DNA from: Cinclus cinclus
Taxonomy: Eukaryota; Chordata; Aves; Passeriformes; Cinclidae
Direction: 5' to 3'
Length of the DNA stretch: 64,000 nt
Assembly (NCBI RefSeq): GCF_963662255.1
Contig: NC_085052.1
Coordinates: 4,756,807 to 4,820,806, forward strand
Part shown: positions 23,001 through 36,199 of the stretch, piece by piece
Position numbering within the stretch: position 1 is the first letter of the stretch
Layout: every line of letters starts with the position of its first letter
Notes under the pieces: model-generated
What the model saw: the letters and a program-made list of their open reading frames with translations, nothing else
Told to the model about the DNA's origin: nothing
The model's database searches: none
Made by a program: the position numbers and the translations under genes

Positions 23001-26000
23001 TGGCATCTTCTCATTTCTGAAGGTACTTCAATAATAAAGGTTATTAGTAAATGGTACTAGTTATGAAGTTTTCTAAGGCAAAATCCACATAGTTTCATTC
23101 TGTTAATAAAATATTAAACTAGAAACATTAGTGTCACTTTTCTGGAAACTTGTTAAAAAAAATAGAAAAAAGAAAAGATGGGCAGAATTGGGACCATTTA
23201 ACCACTGCAGAAAACAACAGCTCACCTTCCTGTTATATGATCTCTTTCCATAGTTTACCCAAATTCCCTGTGAACAGGTCAGCAGACATTCACTCTGATG
23301 AAGGCTGTTTCTGCATGTATTTAAATGAGTATGACCAACATTTTCAATTTAGGGTGCCAGGAACATCTCGGTAGGTCCCATGAGGGCTCAGCTGCCCTCC
23401 TCAGGGCCTGGCACTTCTGAAGATTAAACACCCGTGATGAGCACGGATTGTGAGCCATGGTGGCTGGGAAGTTAAAAAACATGTGCCTGAAATTTTTTTC
23501 CGCTTTGCACCTCTTTGGGGCCCTTGGTGTCTTTGCCATCTGACTCTGCCTCTTGCGGGTCAGTGGAAATGTTTTTGCTGACCTTTGTGGGCACACTTGA
23601 GTTACCCACCATGCGATCAAATAAAATGCAGCTTAAACCACTCTGCTTCATGTAGTGTTGTTTCAAAATAATTTCCAGTCCATTAATTATGGTGTGCAAG
23701 CTCTTCTTTAAAGAGCCACTTTGATGTTGATGAGTCACAGTTCTCAAGCTTTCCTCTTTGCTGTTGCACTTCCTTAAGGCATAACCTTGGTGATTTTTGC
23801 ACCAAGAGGCAAATGCCTCTGTGACAGGATCTGCCCTTGTGTAAATACCCTCAAGAGCCACTTCCCTCCAGCCAGATACTGAAGCCTACTTAAAAAAAAC
23901 AAACCACTTTTAAGAGACATTTTCCATTTGATGTAGCTCCACGTGGGTATTCAGTGACAGCCAAGTGTAACCCAAGCTTTGACAAAGTGTTTGGGTAGAG
24001 TTGTGGAACCCGTGCCGTGAGCTCAGGTCCCTTTAGCTCTCCTGGTGTGTGTTAATGACAGGTAAAGGCAGTGCTGAGACCAGCACCTGCCTCTGCTCCT
24101 GCTCCACCTCCCCTGCAGGAGGGAAGATGGAGCAGCTTAATCCTGCCAGGGGAAAAGTGGGGTGGCAAGTGCTTGCCCTGTTCGCAGCTGTGCTGCTGGA
24201 GGTGGTCAAGCAGAGACTTGTGCTGGTCTTGTGGACACCTCTCCATCCCAGCCCAGTGGGAAACAGCTTAACTTAAACTGTGTGGGACTTTACACCTGCC
24301 TGCTCCACTGCAGAGCAGAGCAGAACTCAGGAGAAGCCTCAAGCAGCTGTCAGGGCTCTGGTTTGTCAGAGATGGATCAATTAAAGCAAGATGTGGCAGC
24401 AGTGTTTGCTGTCTCCCAGCTGAGCCGCACATCTGCCTGCATCCTAGTTTGGGCAAGGCTGCAGTGAGCTGGGAGGCTGCACTGGGCTCGTGCCAGGGCT
24501 CGTGCTTGGATCACACACTCCGTGCGTGGGCCTGGGACAGCACCAGACCCTGTGTGTTACCCTTGAGCAACCTTGACATTTCACCAGCCTGAGAGTTTGG
24601 GAGAAGCCAGGTATGGCAAAGCTTCCTTCCTCCTGTGAGGAGAGCAAGAGGAAGGTTGCAACCATTTGAAATTCAGCAAAGGGGTAATTCACAACACTTT
24701 TGCAAGTTTGGGGGAAAACAAATCCCACAGAAATGGCATAAAAGGGGGGGGAACAGGCTCAAGGACACTTCTTCAAAACAGTCTGTTGCCTTTTCCATGC
24801 TGAAATGAGCTTGGACTCATGCACTCCAAGCTGACATGTGCCTCTTATAAAATCATGTTTTGTCATGGGTGTTACAATTCTCTCTTCTCCATTTCAAGGA
24901 CACCAGTGGGAGGAAATCAAAACCTTGCAGAAATGTGTTTTCCCGCTTTGCAGTTATTCCCAGAAGTCGCTGTCTTCCTTCTGTTGTGTCTAATTCCAAA
25001 TAACAGGTTGATCCCTTCACAAGCATCGACCTGTTTTGTAACATGAAAAGGAGTCAGTGCTATCAGTTATCTCCCACATTATCCTGCAGCAAGCTGTTCT
25101 CCAAGGGTAGCCAGCTTGAACGGCTCATGTTGTCCACAAAAGAGAATCACTCTTCATTCCACTGTCTCTATGCCAAGACGTGGCTTCCAATGAGGTAATT
25201 GTTTTGACAGTTTGGGGGGAGGGGGGGGAAAGGCCAAAAAAATAATAAAAAGTAAGCAGTCATATGTTTCTGCTTGCTGGGGGCATTTATAAAAGGAAGA
25301 TGAAATGTATCCAAAGCTTAAAACTTCAAGACACAACTGAATGTTCTGGTTTTATAAAGAGGCAAGGTGTTACAAACCTGGCATTATTAGCTGATGATGT
25401 AAATTCCAGGTTTCATAGCTGTTGTTTTTAACTGCTGTGCTGTTTGTGTGTTTGAATCTCCATCTATGGACTAATTCTTTGTTTAAGGGAAAACAATAAT
25501 ATCAAACCTTGATAATTGTTAGCTCCATCTTTGACACAGAGCTGGCAAAGAGAAAAAAAATTGCTTTTCTTGGAGATCTGCAGACTTTTAAAATGGAATC
25601 CAAGGTTCTGCCTGTACTGGGCTGTTTGTGTGGCTGTGTGAGACATTTTCACTGAACCCTGAAGGAGCTCAGACTTAGCCTGGGCTGCCAGAGTCCCTGC
25701 ACAAAGCCTGGGGTTTGTGTCCAGCTTTATGCAGTGGCTTTTTGCCCCTGACTTTATCCCCAACAAGTTCTCTGTATCCTCAGTGCTCAGTAATATTCTG
25801 CAGGATTGGAAGCTTTGCCATTTTTAAGGCAAAATGTACTTTCCTGCCCGTTATCCAAGGAAAACATTGCTAAAGCCAGCCTGGGAGAAAGAAGGGTATC
25901 CTTAACAATTTTCTCATTGATGAAGAGCTCCAGAGGCAGATCTATGGGAATATACAAACACCTACAGTAGGCATAGATGCTATTTTCAATAGCATATCTC

Positions 26001-29000
26001 ATCTATCTACAGTGGCTTCTGGAGTTTCACATCAAGTGCAAGAAACGTGGTGAGTGAGATGCCAAAAAAGACAAAGTGTTTAAGACCACATGAGCTCAGA
26101 TTTTCATTTCTCCAATTCCCCTTGCCTGGAAGACAGCTTATTTTAGCAGCAAAATTGTCTTGGCTGATCCTTAGTGAAGCCCCATAGATTTTAATAATCA
26201 AGGTGATCTTAAATACTTGCATAAAATTCCTGATACTATCTACTGCATCTGCCAGTGCTGAAGTTATTTGAGTTTACTCTGAATTTCTCCACAACTTAAG
26301 GTTTTATCTCGTCTTCTCAAACCTTTACCTGGTAACACCAGTGGTGCAGAGCTCATGTAAATTTTATCTCAATCTCATCTGCAGGCTGTTTGAATATGCA
26401 TTGCTGCATTTATTCTCATTATGGGAATCTAAGGCCGGGGAGCATGGTGGATGTTTTGGGAGCACGGGAATTGCTGGGTTCCTGGCAGGCACTTTCATCT
26501 CTCCAGGCTTGAGTTATCTTGGTTCTTTGGGGCTCTGCCTCTGCTTGCTCCTTGTCCTAGACAAGGTGGGGTCTGGATCACATTACACACCCCAAAGGCT
26601 GACTTCTGCTTGCCTTGGGCTTGTGGAGCTGTGAGCTGCTGGTATTTGGGGTTTCTGTGGCTGGCTGGGGTCTGCCTGCCCGTGCCTGGAGGTTTGACTG
26701 TTTTGGGAGGGGTTTCAGTGCCTGCTGGAATAAGTGCTGCCCGGGCCATGGCCCAGCACCACACCATGCTGCTGGAAGCAGTGGCTGTGGGAATTCTAGA
26801 GGCATTTCCATCTGGGTCTTTGCCTCAGGTGGATTTAGCTCCCAGTCCTACTGTACAAATTTAACTCTTGGGGTCTTTTGATTGCAGGAATATAAGCTGG
26901 TGGTCTATATGAAACCACCATCAGCTAAATGAATTTGTTTCCCCCCCAGTCTTTCAAGGGAAATAGGATTGACAGGGAAAGAAGAGGTTCAGTCTCTGGA
27001 CAAAATGCAATCTGCTCTTTGGGGATGTCCCCATGCTCACAGCTCCATATACCTCAAAGTTATGCACTTCAGTCCTCCTTGTGTGTCTTCCACACGTGAA
27101 GTCTTTCTGCCAAACTTTCATATTCCCCAAATCCCCATTTCCCTCTGTAGCAAATCCATGGTCAGGTTTGATTCTTTAGCTCCATGGGACAGGTAACCTC
27201 ATTTCTCCTCCACATCTCCACCCAAGTTACTCCTATTCCTTATCTCTAAACAAGACCACAGCCCTTAGCAGTGATCCTCCTGATAAAAGGACTCATGCTG
27301 GGTATTTTCAGAAGGAATTGAGAAAGATGTACTGGAAAAGGTAGGACAAGTAGCTACTACTTTTTCTGAGGCTTCCCACGAGCGATTGCACTTGTTCCAG
27401 GGAAGGACCTTCCTTACTCTTCTGCTGACTTTGCCAAGAACAGGTGCAGCTTTTCCAAAGAAGAAAGTTATTGGAGGCATTGAGAGAGGAACAAGCAGAC
27501 CCAAAGTCTTTCCTCTCACGTCACCCATGGTTTCATACCTCTCTGCCTGGATTTCAGTGTGAATGCTCTGATAGAGCCAATAAAAGACCAAAGCAGGGAT
27601 TAACTTGAGGGATCAAACATGCCGGACCAGGCCCCTGCAGGCTTTATGGCACTGCAAGGTGGTACCAGGTGCTGCCAAGACAAATTGTGCTTTTCATACC
27701 TTTTAGTATTTCACTTTAGAAGGCTCTTTTTAAAAATGCAAAGCTTTGGTGCAGGTGGTAGCAAACAACAGAGTTTTTTGGAAATGGTCTTGTCTTGAGG
27801 AATACTGGGCTCTAAGAGGCAGTGTCTGTCTCAGCCACAGGTTTAGAACAACCCAGAAAGGAAGTTCCCCTGGGTGCTGGGTGTGCCCCTCACCTAGACA
27901 CGCCTCAGTCACCACTAAATCTGGGAGACTCGAGCCCAAGATATGTAAAATATGTCTGGTCTGTGGCCGCAGACAGTGGAACTAATCTCAAGTTTTGCTG
28001 GCAGCCTTGCAAGCAGCTCAGGAGCTGCAGAGGTGTGGGCAGCAAACAGACTGGAATGTTCTCAGCACGCACAGGGAAAGCTCAGGGCAGCCCTGACTCC
28101 AAAGCCAGGGTTCCCTCGCCATGAACTGGCAAGAATTTTGAGTCACGGCTCAACTAATAACAGGATGGTGCTGTGCTCCTGCCCCTGCTCAGATATAAAA
28201 CTCCACGTCCGCCACAACTGCCTGTGGCCATGAAAAGACCCCACAAACACATTTTGCAAGAGTCTGGGTGTCTGTCCCTGCATTCTCTTTGGCATCCCAA
28301 GTGCCTTGGCCCAAAGCAGTGCTGCGTTTTCAGCTGGATCTGTTATTTTTTCATTCAGCTCTTTGCAAACACAGTGCTGCAGCTCACGGGGGCTGTGTAA
28401 GCACCCGCTGCATCAACGTGTACCCGTGCTGGGTGAGCTCATCCTCTGAGGTGCAGGATGTCAGCGAGATGCAATGCAAGCAGGGAGCTCCTATTTTTTT
28501 CATCCACTCTTTGCCATTTCAAAGAATCAGAATGCCCACTGCAATAACAATGCTACATCTTCCCTTCACTTAGCACCTTTAATGGAGCACACTTTAATTT
28601 ACAAAGCCATTAAGCACCAGCCATAGCTGGGCATGGTTTATTTTCCTCTCTTAGAATTTTGATAGAACCAACGCAGCACATGTAAAACAAGAAAGGTTAA
28701 AATAAACAATCAGATTTATTTTACTCGCTTTTAAAAATATTTAAAGACTTTTGTGGATTTATAACTGTAGCACTAACAGTTTCTGCCTTATGTCATGAGG
28801 GGAAAATTATGGCTTTGTTTGAAGCTGCACAAGAAACACCATTGTGAGAGATATGTGAGTCAGGCATTGCCATTAGTCAGTGCATATTCACTGAAACCTG
28901 CCTCTGAATTGATCTAGGCCAACAAGTCTAAAGAGTGGCACATTTCAAAAGCAATTATGTGATTTAGGGGAGGAGTTTTCCAGTATTTTTTCTGTGGGGT

Positions 29001-32000
29001 GGGTCCTTAGAAATGATTGGTGAGGTTTTGATGGGCATTAACCCCCTAAAATGTCAGAAATTTCTGAAAGGCTACAAGCCCAGTGGTTCTTCAATACTGT
29101 GATAAGCATCTTTGGAAACCATCTCCCTTTTTCTTTAGGATTCTAAACCTACTTTGGAAAAAAACAGTCTCAGTTTCTGTTTTTCATAACTATGACCCCA
29201 ACTTTCATCTTCAAAATTTACTGTGATTCATACCCTTTTTACTTCATAGCAACACGGGTCAGGATAAAAGAGAAATAATCAAAGAAAAGCAGAATCTCAA
29301 CTTGCATTGCTGAAACTTTATCCTGTTTATTAACTCTGCTCTGCAAGCCACAGTATATTGTGCTTGGATCTTGTAACACTCCATTTTAGAAAATAATAGT
29401 CAAAGTGGTGTTTTAACCAGAGTATGAGGGTTTTAATATAAAATGAGCCTTTCCTTTAAATTGATTGCAAATGTACTTTCCAAATATTTTACTTCGTAAA
29501 AAAGGATTCTTGGAGGCATTCCAGTGCCTGGTATTTTCCAGCTAGCTAAATGCAGATAATTCCCCTTTCAAACAGGCCTTGAGAGGCTTTGCAAATCCTG
29601 GCTGGGTGGTTTGGAGGGATGTAGGAAAGAGCACGAGCTGATCCTCGCAGGTTGCACCCCTGTGGGAAGGGTGAGGATCCCATGGGAAGGGTGAGGAGAG
29701 TTGGGTTGGCAGCAGGGAACACACATTTGTGGGGAGGACACACGGTGTGAGCAGCACTGGGTACACTGATCCCATGGCTGATCCCATCCCATGGAATCCC
29801 ATGGAAAAGGTGCAGATAATGACAGCAATAATAATGATGAGAACAGAGAACTCATAATCTTCTATTACCTTGTGACACAGCCCTTCCCAGACCAAAATCT
29901 GTCTGCAGGATCCACTGACCCCAGGGGTTTGTTGGTACAGACAGAATTGATTTGTCAAAGCTCACTCAGAAGTGCAGGGGAAGAGAGGAACCTGGATTTC
30001 AACTTCCAGCCCAATGGACAAATGAACCCTTTCTGTGGCACAGCCAGTTCACAGGGTGAACTGCAAGATGCATTTCTTTCATGTTAAATTATTTTAATCT
30101 AAGTGGAAAATGGGGGATAGTAATCCACTAAAATAATTTTCTGTAGCACCTGCTTTTGACTAAGTCTCTCTAATGGTGTTGAAAGAAGCCAATTTCTCCA
30201 TCCTGAAATATTCAGCAAAGCCTTCATCAAACAGATGGGTGAATAAGGGCATGATTTCCATCTTCATTAAATTAACGTCAGGCTCTTGAAAAATCAGTCC
30301 TTTAATAATGCATAAATATTTCCTTCTTGAAGTAACTGTCTGATTTTCCCCATTAGAACTGGTTTCTACTTTTTGTAATAAGACCAACTCCTGATGGAAG
30401 AGCTGCCAGTGCATGTATACTTGCAGATGTGTTCTTTGATAAAACTTAATTAGCCATTTTAGTAATTTTCTACTTAATGTGTTTTTAACATTCTTCAGAG
30501 CTCGAAGCGAGATATATCTGGGTTAGAGAAAACAAGGTAGATATCCATAACCTTGCCTTGATCATTATTTAGAATTAAGCTAAATTCAATGCAGAACAGA
30601 ATTTTCCCAAACCTGCCTGCTCTTAGTGCTGCAAAAAGAATGCTATTCCTTAATTTCCACCATATCATCTCTAAATATGTGTTTATTTATAAAAAATTAT
30701 TATGAAGTCTCTAGTTTTAAAACAAGTCTTTATGACTGTCTTTAAAACAATTTTTAAGTCACTTAGAATGATTTTTTTTTTTTTAAAGTGAGATCGGCAT
30801 TCTGAAACAGATTCATCAACAAAAAGCACTTCCTTGTGATTTCACTTAGAGGCTGAAGTGTGGTGCCACCACACACGGGCAGTCAAGGAAAGCAGTTTTC
30901 TCTCTGACTGCCCAATTCTACAGCCATGCATAAGCCCCAGCCAGAGGCTGCTTCCAGCAGAAATTATGCAAAGGGGAGGAGCTGTCAGGGCACTCTGCAC
31001 AGAGCAGTGATTCCTCACACTCATCCTCTCAGGAGGCAGCACAGCATCTTTTTGCTGCACGAAACACAAGAGAAGAGGATAAAAGCCAGTGGAAAATCCC
31101 CAAACAAGCCCTGGAACCATCAGACTCAATCAAATAACTGTGCTTCATTAAGGCTCTCCAGTTAACAACTGCCTGTGGTTCATGCAGGAGAAAACAGTGT
31201 CTGACTGCAAACACAAGATAGGAGTTCTCATGGAGGTTCTGGATTTGCTCTGGGTGTTTAAAAAAGGTTTATAAAACAAATTCTTTTGTAGCAAAGAATG
31301 TGCTCTTCAAATTCTGTGTTAGAGGCAGAGCCCAAGCCTATGTTTTCACATTGTTTGGAAGTTTGGAAACTTCCCTGCCCATTTTGCCAACAAACAGGGA
31401 CAGGATTCATCAGTGTGCACAGTGGGGACAGAATCACTGGTAGAACACAGGCACCAGTTCTGAGGGTGACTTGCAGACACTGGAGGTGGTGGCTGGCTTT
31501 CCTCTGACCCCTCTCACCTCCTTCACATCCATCTGATGGAGGTGAAAAAGAAAATGAGTCTGTTGGGCTCTTCCTGCTGAGTGAGTTGGTCATTCCCCAC
31601 CTGGCAGATGCTTTCAGCTGGGATCTTCTTACTGCCCAACTCTGCCAGCTTCCCCAGCACACAGAGCTATTGGCTTTGTAAAGCTTGATTTGTCAAAGTG
31701 CCTCATCAGCCATCTAGGACATCTCTTCTCTAGCTGGTTAAGTTGTTTTTATGTCCTAAGGCTGTGCTGGTAGTACCTACTTCACTAAAGCTCTTAAAAG
31801 AGCTCATCTTAATAGAGAGGAGAGAGAGTAGAGAAAACACTTGCTGCACTTTTTGCTTCACCACATCCCATGCTCTTCACCCCTCTGTGTCACCAGGAGC
31901 CAGGGCTCAGATTAAAAAGAGACATGTATTGCTTTTGAACTTACACAGGCAATCGATGATTTCAATTTTTCTCTGTTTGTGATAGATTCCCTGAAACGGG

Positions 32001-33212
32001 CTCAGGGGCACCAGCAATCTCTTGGGGAGGCAGTTCTGTCTGTGAAGCCCCAGCTGGTGCTGGTGATCTGCTCTCCAAGCCAGACCAGACTCATCCTCTA
32101 GTGCTCACCCCTGAGCTGGAAAGAACTCCTGAAGAAATTAAAATGTTCTCAATGAGAGCAGTGGTAGGTGGGAATAGCTAATGATTGCTTTCATATACAC
32201 TGTAAAAACTTTAGTAGTATTTTTGCCATGAGATTTTCAATTTAGTCTCATTTGCCTTTCTCTGAATGATAAATGAGACCAATGTCCAGGTTCACAGCTG
32301 CAGGGCCTGTTCTGGTGCAGATATTCCTGCAAAACCCCCTGGTAGCCACCTCAAAAGGAGCAGCATGTGCATATCAAAGACAATAAAACATTTAAACTCT
32401 GCCCTAATTTGCCTTTCCCCCTCATTATGCACAGCTATGCACCATCAGGATACTGGAAATTGCTCCTGTTATTGAAACAAGGGAACCTTCTGAATGTGCA
32501 ATTATAAATAGGAAGGGGGGGAAAGAAAATCTCATTCCAGGCAAAATATGTGGATTTTGAATAGGAAATAATACATTTGAATAGGAAATTGCTACCAAAT
32601 CTCTTCTGATGCACTTTTTACTATTAATAAGACACTTATCAAAATGATAAATTGGGGTTTGTATAAATTAAAATATTTATATTAATTAAAATTTTATAAT
32701 GTTTTCTTGAAAGATGTTGTGATAGAAGAGAACCTGGCCATAGAAAACATAGCCTGTTTCTCAATATGTTTTATATTTTTTTGTTGTTGTTGTTATTTCA
32801 GCTCTCAGGTAGTAATATAAAGTTATAGAAATGCTCTGCCAAGAAGTCACATTTGTTGGACAAACAAGAGTTTAGTGGATGAGTTATGTAAATTTTCAAT
32901 AGCTGTTTGACCTAAAATAGGATGTTCCAAAATGGCAAATCCTCATTGGAGACAAAACTAAACAAGTAATACTGTTTATCAGTATCAGCCTATTGTAATG
33001 TTTTAAGTGATTAATTTCACAAATAGTTGGAAAAAATCTTTAAACACAACTTTGTGATAGATTTCATACACAGAGAAATGTTCTGTTCATTCATAGGAAA
33101 TGTATAATTACACAAAAGAAAAAATATAATAACAGGTAAAATATTTGCCATTTTAACTCTGTAAAATTAACTTTTCAGTGCAAAATTATGGATATTATTG
33201 TTGGAATCAGGG
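20076..33212. other. Long unique stretch, no confident gene
   Basis: No transposon was recognised in about 13 kb. Simple features are G8 at 24744-24751, G6-A-G8 near 25214-25228, a 12-bp tandem duplication (GGGCTCGTGC core) at 24484-24505, a 20-bp tandem duplication at 29663-29697 and another at 32556-32595. GC-richer blocks (24.05-24.5 kb, 26.4-26.9 kb) keep frames open on both strands. The most exon-like frame, on the minus strand at 23472-23885, is listed separately. Confidence 0.45.
23472..23885 (-). CDS. Candidate terminal coding exon, unknown protein (unproven)
   Basis: Reading the minus strand, a pyrimidine-rich run (T8 within plus-strand 23892-23908, complement) ends in AAGTAG, which resembles a 3' splice acceptor. 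An open frame in phase 0 begins directly after it and runs 137 codons to TAA at 23472-23474. It lacks an early ATG: the first lies past the middle. If real it would therefore be a last exon spliced to something at higher coordinates. The predicted protein is rich in Lys, Ser and Gln, with a central hydrophobic stretch (SLKKSLHTIINGLEIILKQ) and a charged C-terminus (DPQEAESDGKDTKGPKE). I do not recognise the family. No signal peptide or membrane segment is evident, and no AATAAA is seen soon after the stop. A frame of this length is expected about once by chance in 64 kb of such DNA, so this is weak evidence. Confidence 0.15.
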   Translation of the reverse strand, partial: ASVSGWREVALEGIYTRADPVTEAFASWCKNHQGYALRKCNSKEESLRTVTHQHQSGSLKKSLHTIINGLEIILKQHYMKQSGLSCILFDRMVGNSSVPTKVSKNISTDPQEAESDGKDTKGPKEVQSGKKFQAHVF

Positions 33213-33295
33213 GTCATGGTGGGATAATGCAAGCAGGAAAAATTCTTTTGACTGGAAGCATCATCTGTTCAACTCAGAATATTCTACGATTCTGT
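33213..33295 (+). mobile_element. CR1 LINE, decayed 3' end
   Basis: The terminal part TTCAACTCAGAATATTCTACGATTCTG (in two blocks) matches the CR1 end (CAACTCAGAATATTCTATGATTCTG type) with few changes. Upstream, GGTCATGGTGGGAT resembles the conserved GGCACATGGTGGGAT block, but the middle is strongly diverged. The left boundary is uncertain. Confidence 0.65.
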
Positions 33296-33450
33296 TTTGA
33301 ACAAATGCACTTTATAACCCTTTCTTATCTCAGTTCTCAGTCCCTCCTGAGCCGGGAAATGTCACAGCCCAGGTGAGCCACAGGTGTGAGCTCCTGGTGC
33401 TCCTCTGGGTTTTCAGTCCAGAGCAGGCTTGAACAATTCCAAGAAAAAGG

Positions 33451-33493
33451 AAAAAAAAAAAAAAAAAAAAACAAAAAACAAAACAAACAAAAA
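33451..33493 (+). repeat. A21 run followed by CAAAA-type A-rich tract
   Basis: Twenty-one A are followed by imperfect CAAAA/CAAA units. This resembles a degenerate poly(A) tail, but the 200 bp before it (33250-33450) match no recognised retroposed gene beyond the CR1 end. Confidence 0.9.
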
Positions 33494-33920
33494 TCCACAG
33501 TTCAGGGAACTTCTTTGCCTCAGCTATCCAGAAAACCAACCAAAAACAAAGAGAGCTCTCTCCTGCTGCCCAGTGCAGCCAGCACAGTCTGTGTGAAGGA
33601 TGCTGGGGAGCGAGTGCAGTCTCTACAACAAACTCTGCACCTCTTCTCTCCCCCTGCACTCCTGGAACCAGCCCTAAAGCTGCACAACTCAATATTCAAC
33701 ACCAACAGAACAGACCACTGGGGGTAGAAGCATCATAAAGTCACCCCGAGACAGTTACAAAACCAGAAAGTTTCTTCCCGTTGAAAATAATGTAAGAGCT
33801 TCTCACTGCAGACTCCAGACACCTTGCACAGCTTTCTTAGCAAAAAGGATGGAAAATGTAGAATCTCAGTCAAAGATTAGGATAAATTTCAGGCTAGTGT
33901 TTTACTTTTTTTAAAAATTA

Positions 33921-34017
33921 GTTTTAGTGTTTGTTTTTTGTTTTTTTTTTGTTTTTTTGGTTTTTTTTGTTTTTTTTTTTGTTTGTTTGTTTTTGTTTTG
34001 AATTTTTTTTTTTTTTG
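33921..34017 (+). repeat. T-rich tract with spaced G (TTTTTTG-type)
   Basis: About 97 bp consist almost only of T and G, with T runs of 6-14 separated by single or double G. This is low-complexity sequence. Confidence 0.9.
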
Positions 34018-35346
34018 TATAAGCACTCCTTAAGCTACCTTCTCTTCATCTTGCATGTCATCATCTATAATGTGCTGTATTTTCAGTTCTTCTGGAACAA
34101 TACAATAGACACAGTCAGGGGCTGGTAATCTGTCTCTGAGATGTTTCCCAAGAAAAAACATTTTCTGGACAATAACAACAGAATGACCACTGAGGCAAAA
34201 AAGTGGCTTTTCTGCCTTGTGTCCTTTCACCTTGGGAAGCTGCAGCTCAGCAGAACAGACTGAAGCAGGTGCTTGAATCTATTCCTGTCAAGCATCACAC
34301 ATGTTCAAACCTTAGTGGGAATAAAGTTCATCTCCTTGCTCTAATAAGGCTTATAAATATAAGCTTATTTACACAAAAAGGGCATTTAAGTGGAGTCAGA
34401 AGAAAACCAGAGGAAAAAAGGCAATATGAGGGGTGTGAGTGAGCTCATCAGAGTGGCAGCAGGGTTGGTTACACACCACTTCTGCCACAGGCTCTGCAGA
34501 GCCATGGATTATGCACAAAGAATCTGCCTTGTAAAGGAAATAGTAATTGAATCAGACCACCCTGTCTAATATCTGGGACAAAGGCTGTATTTTTAGGAGA
34601 AATAAGGCACCTTCAGGTGTTTTGGGAAACCATCGGTCTGCCCTGTTGCCACTTCCCTTGTGTTGGTTTCTGGCCATTCTGACTAAAGCCTGAGTGCATC
34701 TGGAGGAAGAATTAGTCCCATATTCACATTGAGTTTGGTTTCAGCATCACTCAAACACATTTTGCTTGCACGTGTCCCTTATTACCTCCATCACATTGGC
34801 TCATGTCCCTTATTTCTCCTTTCCTTCCCCCAAGCTTTGGCTGAACAGTGCAAGATGGATCACCAATAAAATGGTAATTTAGGAAAGAATATGAGAAGCA
34901 CACTCATTGCACAGAGAGAACAGATTCTGCCTCCTGACAAGGCAAACATGGAGCTGGTTTCTCTCTAGCAGGTAATCTGATCAATGATGTCACAACATGT
35001 TTGGGAACACATCAGAAAACGTCTGCTGGAAAGGAAGCACACTGCTGAGTGGCGCTGCACCCAGGAATTCAGGGCAGAACACGGTTTTTAAGCACATTTC
35101 AGTAACCTGGAAGGCAATCTTTAGTGAGCTGATGATAGGGCACTCATACACATCCTCATCCATTGCACTTGCACTGCAGAGGAGGCAAGGACAGCTGCTG
35201 AAACACATCTGCACCATTTGGGGCTTGAGAAACAGTTGTTGAAGAAAAAGATGCCCAAATTTGAAGGGATGGTTCTGTGTTTTTAACGGAGACATTTAAA
35301 ACGCCAGCAGTGGAAGTTGTTTGTTTAACACTGGCAAAAGAAATAT

Positions 35347-35367
35347 CCCCCCCCCCCCCCCCCCCCC
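35347..35367 (+). repeat. C21 homopolymer
   Basis: Twenty-one consecutive C, immediately followed by TTTTATAAATTG. It is the third of four long C/G runs in the window. Confidence 0.95.
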
Positions 35368-36199
35368 TTTTATAAATTGTAACACAATTGCCTTTGTTTT
35401 GAAAGGAATTATTCTCTTATTCATGGCTTGTTTGAATTTACTTCCTTGTAAATTATTTTTGGCAAAGCCTGGTGCAGTGTAGCAAGGGAAACTATGCACT
35501 TCCATGTATGTAAACCAGGAAAACCATGTGATTGTGGACAAACAATGTCCTCCACTGTGAGTTATTTGTTTTCCTCACTGTTACTAAACCCTTTGTAACT
35601 ACAATAGGCATTGTGATCTGAGAGCACTTTGGTGCCAGTGATGCATTTTAATTGCTTGCCTCCACCACAAAACAGCTTTGAGGCTGTCAAACGGGAGGGC
35701 TGAAGGTTTCCCTTACCTGGAAATCCCTGGATAGAGCAACTTTGAACTTGAAGAAAAGAGGGAGAATCAGTGGTGGGAGGGGCTGATCAAGCTCATGGCA
35801 CGTCTCTGATTTCTGGTCTTACTGAAGTTGTCGTTGCCAACATGAATTACAATTTCTGGGGGCTGTTCTAAGTTACGCTGGAATGGTGGGAGTGTGTTTA
35901 TAGCATCACATTGGTTTGGCTCATCCTTCCCACTGTGCTTTTCTCAGCTGCCAGGCCTTAATTATGGAAAAATATTTGTGTTGCTACCACTGCAATGAAA
36001 TGTGTTCACGTGAACTGACTGAGAAATGATGCTGTTTCAAATCAGATTTTAGTGTTTGCTATGGATTTCTAAAGATTTTTATTACCTGGGCAAGAGCAAA
36101 AGCCTAATTTCAATAGTACAGTGCCTTTACCTGTGCTCAGGAACTTGCCTCATCAAATGGCTGTGAAAATAAGACAATTTATGGATCATTCACTCCAGA

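Larger units (their letters stand above)
33296..36199. other. Unique sequence with A-, T/G- and C-rich low-complexity tracts
   Basis: It holds an A21 run, a T/G tract and a C21 run, which are listed separately. Between them the sequence is unique, without a recognised gene or transposon. Open frames at 33386-33727 and 33330-33692 run through the A/T tract and look like chance. Confidence 0.5.

Noticed and set aside
27265..27591. Minus-strand frame with a good start context (ACCATGG) near 27520
   Set aside because: No recognised motif, no clear splice or poly(A) context, and length within chance expectation.
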